Of a DNA stretch of 32,022 nucleotides, positions 25,864-32,022 are shown in pieces. The number at the start of each line of letters is the position of its first letter. Positions within the stretch are counted from its first letter, which is position 1. The notes beneath the pieces were generated by a model. It saw only the letters and a list, made by a program, of their open reading frames with translations, did no database searches and was not told the origin of the DNA. Origin of the DNA: CAYMUR01 sp964393615 (lineage in GTDB: Bacteria; Planctomycetota; Planctomycetia; Pirellulales; Pirellulaceae); assembly GCA_964393615.1 (NCBI GenBank), contig CAYMUR010000062.1:1-32022 (forward strand), in the 5' to 3' direction. Both the position numbers and the translations under genes were made by a program.

Positions 25864-26844
25864 TTACAGCTGACGTGGACCGTCCACACCATTTACGACA
25901 TTCTGCAGCACCTCACCACGAATCGCGGAGGCAATGGCCCCCGCCGTTCGTTGACGCAATTCAAGCATCGCTTTTTGGCTAACGGCAGCAAAATGTGCAG
26001 TAATTATCACATTCTCCAGGGCAGCCAATGGGTGGCCTGTCGGCAGTGGCTCGGGATCCGTCACGTCTACGGCAGCCGCCTGTACTTTACCCGATTCAAT
26101 CGCCTGGATGAGATCATCCGTCACCACCAGATCACCACGCGACACATTTACTAAAATCACACCGTCTTTCATTTGCGCCAAGACTTCCGCTGAAATCATA
26201 CCACGCGTCTCGGCATTACTGGGAGTATGTAACGAAATCACATCGCTTTCTGCTAACAATTCCTCGAAACTAACGGGAATGGCTCCCGCCGAAATTATAT
26301 CTTCGTTACTGACGTAGGGATCGCAGGCTAGTAACCGACAGCCAAAACCACGCAAACGTGTTGCCACACCTCGACCAATCCTGCCACAACCTAATAATCC
26401 AACTACCATCTCGCTCAGCACCCGGACGTTATTCGAATTAGCTGCGGGAAACTCCCACCTGCCACTGCGGACGCACGCTGCCCCCTGAACAATATATCGC
26501 GTTGCACCAAGCATTAATGCAAGCGCATGGTCGGCAACTTCGTTGACACAATAATCCGGTACATTACATACCGGAATACCTGCCTGACTGGCCGCTTCTA
26601 AATCAATATTATCAACTCCTACACCGTAACGAGATATGACTTTACAACGCGCCAAAGAAGGGATCACTCGCGCGGAGATCGGTGCGTACTGCGTGATGAT
26701 ATAATCTACCTCCGACATCTGCGCAATCAATTCCTCCTCCGTATGGCATTGGGCTTCGATAAATTCCACGTCACATGAAGCCAAAACTTGACGTTCAATT
26801 GCCAAATTGCTAAAGGTAAAATCACTCACTGCTACTTTGATCAT
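25864..26844 (-). CDS. D-2-hydroxyacid dehydrogenase (CtBP-like)
   Basis: This 326-aa cytoplasmic NAD-dependent enzyme belongs to the D-isomer-specific 2-hydroxyacid dehydrogenase family. 'SRYGVGVDNIDLEAA' (71-85) and the Rossmann loop GLLGCGRIGRG (149-159) are clear. The catalytic triad is R236 (VSRGDL), E265 (DPEPL) and H284 (TAHFAA). The overall pattern is closest to the C-terminal-binding-protein-like or phosphoglycerate dehydrogenase branch, but the C-terminal regulatory domain of SerA is absent. The substrate is therefore open. The ATG at 26844 is preceded by TAGGAGAAACT (AGGAG, 5 nt spacing). It is divergent from the HAD gene, with 112 nt between them. Confidence 0.93.
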   Translation of the reverse strand: MIKVAVSDFTFSNLAIERQVLASCDVEFIEAQCHTEEELIAQMSEVDYIITQYAPISARVIPSLARCKVISRYGVGVDNIDLEAASQAGIPVCNVPDYCVNEVADHALALMLGATRYIVQGAACVRSGRWEFPAANSNNVRVLSEMVVGLLGCGRIGRGVATRLRGFGCRLLACDPYVSNEDIISAGAIPVSFEELLAESDVISLHTPSNAETRGMISAEVLAQMKDGVILVNVSRGDLVVTDDLIQAIESGKVQAAAVDVTDPEPLPTGHPLAALENVIITAHFAAVSQKAMLELRQRTAGAIASAIRGEVLQNVVNGVDGPRQL

Positions 26845-26956
26845 AGTTTCTCCTAACCTGCTAAAAGGTATCTACCACTTGTCGCGTCCTCTCAACGAAC
26901 TTATGTTTTAAATTAAACGCAAGGGGTTTACAAGAAACGCGACCAGCGGAGTACCC

Positions 26957-27799
26957 ATGAATTTGTCAAATGTCGATGAGAATCTGCAAATCATACGTGA
27001 CAACTACCCCCGGGGCCCGTTCCATGCCGCCATTTTCGATTTTGACGGAACACTTTCTCTGATCCGCCGAAATTGGCAGGAAATCATGATTCCGATGATG
27101 GTCGATGAATTGGCCAAAACAGGCACCACCGAAACGCACGAAGAATTAAAAGGTCAAGTTGAAAACTTCGTGATGCAACTCAATGGCCGGCAAACCATTT
27201 ACCAAATGATACAGCTGACGAAAGAAATCGAACAGCGTGGTGGTCAACCTCTGGAACCCATTGACTACAAACACCAATATCATGACCTGCTCTGGGAAAA
27301 AGTAAGTCGCCGTATTGCTGCAATTCAATCGGGCCAAATCGATATCGACGACATGACGGTTCCCGGTTCCCGAGAACTGCTCCAGCATATCAAGAATATA
27401 GGCCTGCGGATGTACCTGGCTTCAGGCACGGATCTTAAATATGTAAAACAAGAAGTGACCCTATTAGAATTTGATATTTATTTTGGTGAAAATATTTATG
27501 GGGCTCTCGATGACTACAAAAATTTCTCGAAGGCAATGATTATCGACAAAATCATTCGTGACACAGGGGTCGCTGGCACTCAAATTATCGGATTTGGCGA
27601 CGGCTACGTAGAAATCGAAGAAGTAAAACGTGTTGGCGGTCTAGCAATTGGCGTGGCCAGCGATGAAAACAACTGCCAAGGCATCAATCCCTGGAAAAGG
27701 GAGCGGCTGATACGTGCAGGTGCTGATATTATCGTGGCCGACTATCGAGAGCTCCAAACACTTCTATCACTCATCAACCTTGCATCACCATCCATATGA
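26957..27799 (+). CDS. HAD family phosphatase
   Basis: This 280-aa cytoplasmic protein is a haloacid dehalogenase-superfamily hydrolase. The motifs are in order: DFDGT (D28, D30), the threonine/serine motif YLASGTD (S156), a lysine in the SKAMI region (about 192) and GFGDGYVEIEEVK with the acidic metal ligand near 215. A helical cap lies between motifs I and II at about 40-135. The stop overlaps the ATG of the next, sugar-kinase gene by 4 nt (ATGA), so the two products likely act together. A phosphosugar is the likely substrate, possibly a heptose phosphate given the RfaE-like partner, but this is inference. Confidence 0.9.
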   Translation: MNLSNVDENLQIIRDNYPRGPFHAAIFDFDGTLSLIRRNWQEIMIPMMVDELAKTGTTETHEELKGQVENFVMQLNGRQTIYQMIQLTKEIEQRGGQPLEPIDYKHQYHDLLWEKVSRRIAAIQSGQIDIDDMTVPGSRELLQHIKNIGLRMYLASGTDLKYVKQEVTLLEFDIYFGENIYGALDDYKNFSKAMIIDKIIRDTGVAGTQIIGFGDGYVEIEEVKRVGGLAIGVASDENNCQGINPWKRERLIRAGADIIVADYRELQTLLSLINLASPSI

Positions 27800-28821
27800 T
27801 CGCACGTACTCGACTGGAAGAGATACTCGACCAATTTTCCAATCTTACAATCGGTGTCGTCGGAGATCTGTTCCTGGATCGCTATCTGGAAATTACATCC
27901 GACGTTCACGAACTTTCGGTAGAAACCGAACTGGAAGCATACCAAATTCCGGTCGTGCGCAACTCGCCTGGCGCCGCGGGAACCGTCATGAACAATCTCA
28001 CTGCGTTGGGTGTTCGAAGCATCGTTCCAGTATCCGTGATCGGTGACGATGGTCATGGATATGACCTGCAACAAGAGCTATCAAAATTACCAGTTGATTC
28101 AGGAAAGCTCATCTCTGACCCGAAACGTCTTACGCCCACCTATACAAAACCATTGCGACAGGATTCAGAGGGCCAATGGACCGAATTAAACCGACTGGAT
28201 GTCCGCACACGTCAGCCACTGGCCGCTGAAACAACCGCTCAGGTGTGCCATCATATCCAGGAAGTATTTTCGTCAACTGATGGATTAATTGTCCTGGACC
28301 AGATCAACGAAAAGGATTGGGGAGTCATCAATACATCCGTGCGACAATCTCTGGCAAAACTGTCAAAGGCAAATACCGATCGACTAGTGTTCGTCGACAG
28401 CCGTGATCATCTGGCCTTATTTGACTTTGGTGTCTTGAAAGGAAATCGTGTCGAAATTTTCAGCGCAGCAAACAGGCTTGGTGTCGATGATCAAAATGTT
28501 GCCCAAGCAACTTCTGCTCTTGCCACTAAAACAGGCCAACCCGTTTTTTGCACGTTAGGTCCGGATGGTATTCTTGTCGCACAACCAGGCTTGATTCCTG
28601 ACATCACTCCTGGCATCCCCATACAGGGACCTATCGATATTTGCGGTGCTGGCGATAGTGCGACTAGTGGTATCGTATGCGCATGGCTGTCAGGTGCCAC
28701 TCCTCTCGAAGCCGCAACGATCGGCAACCTCATTGCCTCGATCACAGTGCAACAATTAGGAACAACGGGGACGGCGACGCCCGAACAGATTCTTGACCGT
28801 TGTTGTGAAGCACGTGCCTGA
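27796..28821 (+). CDS. PfkB family carbohydrate kinase, RfaE/HldE-like kinase domain
   Basis: This 341-aa protein is a ribokinase-fold (PfkB) kinase. 'VVGDLFLDRYLE' (21-32) and 'NSPGAAGTVMNNLTALG' (56-72) correspond to the substrate-binding start of heptose 7-phosphate kinase domains, and 'DICGAGDSATSG' (281-292) carries the GAGD anion hole and catalytic D287. The adenylyltransferase half found in bifunctional HldE is absent. It overlaps the HAD gene by 4 nt, and the pair would supply a kinase and phosphatase for an activated heptose or related sugar. A different sugar or a cyclitol is possible. No clear partner adenylyltransferase is in the window. Confidence 0.9.
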   Translation: MIARTRLEEILDQFSNLTIGVVGDLFLDRYLEITSDVHELSVETELEAYQIPVVRNSPGAAGTVMNNLTALGVRSIVPVSVIGDDGHGYDLQQELSKLPVDSGKLISDPKRLTPTYTKPLRQDSEGQWTELNRLDVRTRQPLAAETTAQVCHHIQEVFSSTDGLIVLDQINEKDWGVINTSVRQSLAKLSKANTDRLVFVDSRDHLALFDFGVLKGNRVEIFSAANRLGVDDQNVAQATSALATKTGQPVFCTLGPDGILVAQPGLIPDITPGIPIQGPIDICGAGDSATSGIVCAWLSGATPLEAATIGNLIASITVQQLGTTGTATPEQILDRCCEARA

Positions 28822-29244
28822 ATTCCCAAGTGATAATCATCCGCGCATCCCGTGCTGAATCGGGACCACATTTTTCATCAGGCCGTCTCTTCACAAAGGC
28901 CTGTTCCTGGGAGTCAGAACAGGAATATTACAACAAATCCACGCCATCTCCCTTTGCCTTGGCCCCAAACCCCAACGGCGCCAACACTTTGCTGCCTCGG
29001 AATCACCCTATGAAATCTGGCTGTTTTTTTATTTTCCATGGAAAAACCGGATTCGTGCGAAACTAACCTTCCGCATCAGGGTTGGTAAGTCTGAGCCATG
29101 TTTCGCCATGGTCGCGAGAAAATACCAACGCAGCCCCAGGGCACTACCGTCGATCCATTGCATGTCATCTCAGCAGAAAACCGCTTTGGGGAGCATTTTT
29201 CTCTGTCGCTGCAGTAATTTTGCGGTTATTTGGTTGTTAATTTT
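28822..29244. other. Intergenic region after the kinase gene
   Basis: About 420 bases without a credible gene. It holds a weak hairpin (28848-28852 TCCCG with 28861-28865 CGGGA), followed by CCACATTTTT, which could end the HAD-kinase transcript, and a 14-bp palindrome TTTTCCATGGAAAA at 29032-29045 of unknown meaning. The rest, up to the sigma remnant, shows no clear promoter. Confidence 0.4.
28848..28875 (+). terminator. Weak candidate terminator after kinase gene
   Basis: TCCCG at 28848-28852 pairs with CGGGA at 28861-28865 around an 8-nt loop; CCACA and then a T-run follow. The stem is only 5 bp, so the call is tentative. Its place 27 nt after the kinase stop supports it. Confidence 0.3.
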
Positions 29245-29778
29245 ATGAGTCAGCCCCCCACTGATCATTCCGCCCGGCTGGTTCTCTGGACAAGGGAACA
29301 CCGGTCGGCCGTGCGTGGGTTCGTACTTGGCATGGTACGAAAAGAAGATGTCGCTGACAATTTAGTCTAAGAAATCTTTCGCCGCCCATTGGAGTCAACG
29401 GATTGTTAAACAGAAATGGGACAAGCGAGATCCGACCTGTTAAAAATAAAAATCGACTGGTCATCGACCGTGGTCGCCAGGCACAGCATGAAATAACAGT
29501 CGATGAATCCAGCTGGTCACGATTTTCAGAAACTCAAAGCAACAACGATCCAGTCAACGAATTTGCAGAAAAGAAAAACCGTCAGCAACTCAAGGAGACA
29601 CTTGCCGTGTTATCTCCTGGTCAAAGACGCGTTTTATTATGACGATATTACGGTGACATGAAATTGCGGATAGGGCAGATACCATGCAATCCCCTCTCAA
29701 TACAGTTTTGAACATTGCCAGAGAGGGCTGATGGCTTTGCAAAATCGATTGCATGACGAATCCGAACCTGGCTTTTAA
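29245..29778 (+). pseudogene. ECF sigma-70 factor, degraded
   Basis: Pieces of one ECF sigma factor lie in order across different frames. Region 2 reads 'LWTREHRSAVRGFVLGMVRKEDVADNLV', then a TAA at 29368-29370 in place of the usual Gln codon, then EIFRR. A linker segment 'RLVIDRGRQAQHEITVDESSW' lies in another frame. Region 4 gives 'ETLAVLSPGQRRVLL', a TGA at 29640-29642, 'RYYGDMKLR', then in further frames SPLNTVLNIAREG and 'LMALQNRLHDESEPGF', ending TAA at 29776-29778. At least two in-frame stops and three frameshifts are visible, too many for sequencing error alone. The remnant sits just upstream of a broken membrane-protein gene, as expected for a sigma/anti-sigma pair. The start at ATG 29245 is likely original. 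Confidence 0.82.
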
Positions 29779-29851
29779 CTTTAGTTGACATTTGAATCGG
29801 ACCATCACGACAACCGCTGGATAACTCCATCTACACCCAGAAACATCCAAG

Positions 29852-30492
29852 ATGAATTCACTGGAAACACTTGACGAGCAACAGCTGTACTGGGCGACAG
29901 CATGCTGCTTGCCAGTCCACGAAAAACTGGACGAAGAACATACATGGTTACATGAAGGCTGGCGAATTTGGGGGACTTGCTGGAAGCGTCAGCTAAGGAT
30001 GGCACCCATCAAGTAATACCATCCACTAATTCGATCACAAACTATCGAACCGTATGGTCGCATGATACTACGAGCCTGTTGTCAGCTACCTTGCTAGTCA
30101 GCTTGGTAACTGGCTGGTTCGTTTTTCAAGGAGACCACACCAACCACGAGCAACTAGCTATGCTTCCAACATCGAACAACGAACCAAGCATCCGTGCAAT
30201 TCCTTTTGACATCGCCCACCGCACTCCCCCTGACTCATATACGACCAGTCGCCTCACTACGCAGGTCCGATTCGCTAATAAATATCGCGAAACAAAAGCC
30301 CCCTATGCCTGGACAGACTCCTGGGACAGTAAAATCACTCTGGTAGAGGAGGCAATCCTAGAGGTAGGATGGAGTTTTAACCGTTTCGATTCATATCTTG
30401 AATCGGTCTCTCAATATATAGGAAAATACAAGGCGAGTTCGATAATACAACGTTATAATGACAGTAGGTATTACGTCATTGCAGGCACCTGA
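29852..30492 (+). pseudogene. Probable membrane anti-sigma factor remnant
   Basis: Starting at ATG 29852, 'MNSLETLDEQQLYWATACCLP' resembles the N-terminus of planctomycete anti-sigma proteins, but this frame stops at 30014-30016. Another frame continues with 'RLANLGDLLEASAKDG' and reads on to 30492, including one transmembrane segment (SLLSATLLVSLVTGWFVF). The part after the membrane segment is about 120 residues of unrecognised sequence. The break between frames lies between about 29900 and 29960. The assignment rests on position after the sigma remnant and on the cytosol-TM-periplasm layout. A shorter intact protein from TTG 29968 (174 aa) is the alternative. Confidence 0.45.
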
Positions 30493-30688
30493 GGTATGTA
30501 TGACCATTTGGAAGCACTTTTTTTCGGCTCGGAACACCCGGTCGGTTTTCCCACGAACACTATTTCGTGCTATGGTAGGGGAAGATTGATCGAGCGATGG
30601 CCTGCCACACCACCAGGCACAACAACCCGACCGGTAACCAAATGTGGCACCGGCACCAGTTTTGTCGTTCTTTATCAGGAGCTGTAAG

Positions 30689-31381
30689 ATGACGTCTCTT
30701 TACTCGCGTTTTCTTTTATTACTTGGCGTGTGCGCCATTCTCATACCTGCACAGCAAGTAACTAGCGACGAAGACAATCCCCCTGATCCTCCAGAGCAGG
30801 TGCAAAACAATCCAGACGATGACGATCGTGATTTGCGTCCCGAACCACCAATCCGTTCGTTCGAAAACCGTAACGCCCCGGAGCCCCGAAGACCACGCAG
30901 GGCTGGACGACGTGGGCGACATGATCCTGGTGAGCAACGTCGTGGCAGGCAACGCTCTAATGAGATTCGTCCCGATGGCCGTCCCCACGAACACAACAGG
31001 AAACATGATCATCTGCACTCCGAACATGGCCCACCCGAGCGTCACTTTGGGTTACGGAATCATCGAGATCCCGAAATGTCGCAGCTCATAGAGCGAGATC
31101 GTGAGTTGGAACGTAGAACTCGGGAACTCGCTGCCCAGTTAAGACACGGCGCTGCTGATAGCAATGCAGAAAATACCGAAGACCTCAAAAATGAGATTGC
31201 AGATACCGTCCGCGAACATTTTGCTGCCCGGCAAGACCGGCGCGAATTAGAATTGAAACGCCTCACTGAACATCTTGAACGTTTAAAACACTCTTTCGAA
31301 CGCAGAAATGAAGCAAGCGACGAAATCATCAGTCGTCGTATTTCAGAACTAACAGGTGAGGAATACGATTTATCTTTTTAG
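30689..31381 (+). CDS. Exported charged coiled-coil protein of unknown function
   Basis: This 230-aa protein matches no family I recognise. The ATG at 30689 has AGGAG 7 nt upstream and opens a signal peptide (MTSLYSRFLLLLGVCAILIP, then AQQ). The next section is low in complexity: Pro/Asp-rich at 26-56, Arg/Pro-rich at 60-95, His-rich at 100-123 (EHNRKHDHLHSEHG). The C-terminal third (about 130-215) is a long charged helix, probably coiled coil, dominated by Glu, Arg and Leu heptads. The His-rich stretch could bind metal. It follows the broken sigma/anti-sigma pair and precedes another exported charged protein, so it may once have been in that sigma factor's operon. Confidence 0.75.
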   Translation: MTSLYSRFLLLLGVCAILIPAQQVTSDEDNPPDPPEQVQNNPDDDDRDLRPEPPIRSFENRNAPEPRRPRRAGRRGRHDPGEQRRGRQRSNEIRPDGRPHEHNRKHDHLHSEHGPPERHFGLRNHRDPEMSQLIERDRELERRTRELAAQLRHGAADSNAENTEDLKNEIADTVREHFAARQDRRELELKRLTEHLERLKHSFERRNEASDEIISRRISELTGEEYDLSF

Positions 31382-31457
31382 CATAACACCAATGCACATT
31401 TTCCTCTAAAACTGTCTATCGACCATTTTGTCACCATCCACCGAAAGTGAGTTCACC

Positions 31458-32022
31458 ATGCCATGCACCTCCAATAAACGCTTGCCACTGTTTGTCGTAA
31501 TCGGCCTGGTCACCAGTATCATCGGATTGGAAATCCAGGCTGCGGACTGGTATGACGAAGAAACGTCAGTAACGATGCAAAACGTTCTTGCGGAAGAGAG
31601 TGATATTTTTACCGCGGATTTGAATGATGGCGACTTGGAGCTGTACCTGGCTCACAGTGACGAAAACGATTTTCTCGAAGAGAATAGACATGTTGGCGAT
31701 TTGGATGACAGGACCACTACAGCGGATCCGGTATCGTATCGACCACGAGACAGGAAAAAACGCCCTCATCACGACCGACATGAGACACAGTGCGAACGCT
31801 GTCAACGTAAGAAAGATTGGCATCGTCGCGCTAAAATGGACCGTTGTCCGTGCTGCTGGAAACACAATACCGATTTCCGGCGCCACGCCTATCGAGGCTG
31901 GGGAGCACATGGACCCCGAACTCGCGCCCACGGTCCCGCTGGATCAGGCTCGCAACATTTACGACGCGGAGCACGTGCAGCACGCGCAGCCATGCAACGA
32001 CTCGCACGGCTAGAACACAAAG
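31458..32022 (+). CDS. Exported protein with paired CxxC motifs, partial at window end
   Basis: This reading frame from ATG 31458 stays open to the window edge (188 codons), so the C-terminus is missing. A signal peptide or anchor covers about 9-29 (LPLFVVIGLVTSIIGLEIQA). The next section is acidic (30-90), then a basic section carries CERC (C112, C115) and CPCC (C130, C132, C133), a pattern like a small zinc knuckle, 14 residues apart. The last 45 residues are Arg/Gly/Ala/His-rich. No family is recognised. It lies 76 nt after the charged coiled-coil gene and shares its overall style (signal, acidic, Arg/His-rich), so the two may be functionally linked. Confidence 0.65.
   Translation, partial: MPCTSNKRLPLFVVIGLVTSIIGLEIQAADWYDEETSVTMQNVLAEESDIFTADLNDGDLELYLAHSDENDFLEENRHVGDLDDRTTTADPVSYRPRDRKKRPHHDRHETQCERCQRKKDWHRRAKMDRCPCCWKHNTDFRRHAYRGWGAHGPRTRAHGPAGSGSQHLRRGARAARAAMQRLARLEHK

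Noticed and set aside
29032..29045. TTTTCCATGGAAAA palindrome as an operator
   Set aside because: It is not near a gene start (over 200 nt from the sigma remnant) and such AT-rich palindromes are common by chance.
30531..30558. GGAAC and CGAAC boxes that might form an ECF-type promoter before the charged exported gene
   Set aside because: Spacing of 18 nt is longer than usual and the -10 box is not a good match; the sigma factor itself is broken.
31624..32013. Open frame of 129 codons at the window end, plus strand
   Set aside because: It overlaps the signal-peptide-bearing frame from 31458, which stays open to the edge and has a better composition.

Overview
The window looks like chromosomal DNA from a planctomycete, probably near the Pirellulaceae. 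This rests on family content: a DUF1501 / DUF1549-DUF1553 / cytochrome-WD40 gene set, several Gfo/Idh/MocA oxidoreductases (one with a Tat signal), a DUF1570-type peptidase, and a bacterial beta-RFAP synthase next to a DUF447 gene (tetrahydromethanopterin-linked C1 chemistry). Intergenic stretches are long and rich in short tandem duplications. A run of 10 N at 13368-13377 shows a draft assembly. No rRNA, tRNA, CRISPR array or transposase was found.

Layout. 1-6044 (+): a three-gene surface module of DUF1501 (5' end outside the window, frameshifted), DUF1549/DUF1553 protein, and cytochrome c-type/WD40/PPC protein. 6792-8093 (+): Tat-exported oxidoreductase. 8338-10368 (-): AMMECR1-MEMO fusion. 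10369-11429: about 1 kb without a credible gene. 11430-13501 (+): two overlapping Gfo/Idh/MocA genes, the second crossed by the gap. 13567-16495 (-): gene string dnaJ-like, small membrane protein, rnpA, yidD, AMP nucleosidase. 17135-18712 (+): exported CehA/McbA-like protein. 18832-20034 (-): L-rhamnose isomerase-like. 20272-21159 (-): dapA. 21505-22227 (-): pdxJ. 22426-23999 (-): beta-RFAP synthase-like plus DUF447. 24226-25665 (-): DUF1570-like peptidase. 25864-26844 (-): D-2-hydroxyacid dehydrogenase. 26957-28821 (+): HAD phosphatase plus RfaE-type PfkB kinase, overlapping by 4 nt. 29245-30492 (+): remains of an ECF sigma factor and a likely membrane anti-sigma partner. 30689-32022 (+): two exported, highly charged proteins of unknown role, the last running off the window.

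How genes may work together. The first three genes form a cell-surface set of unknown substrate. The paired oxidoreductases, the rhamnose isomerase-like enzyme and the CehA-like protein fit sugar or polysaccharide use. RnpA, YidD and the J-domain protein are housekeeping functions for RNA processing, membrane insertion and folding. The GHMP-family synthase and DUF447 protein form a small translationally spaced pair consistent with methanopterin-type cofactor synthesis. No single spectacular new system is evident. The best leads are the AMMECR1-linker-MEMO fusion, the paired oxidoreductases (one without the EKP lysine), the collapsed ECF sigma locus beside intact charged exported proteins, and tandem repeats of 13-22 bp placed at gene borders.
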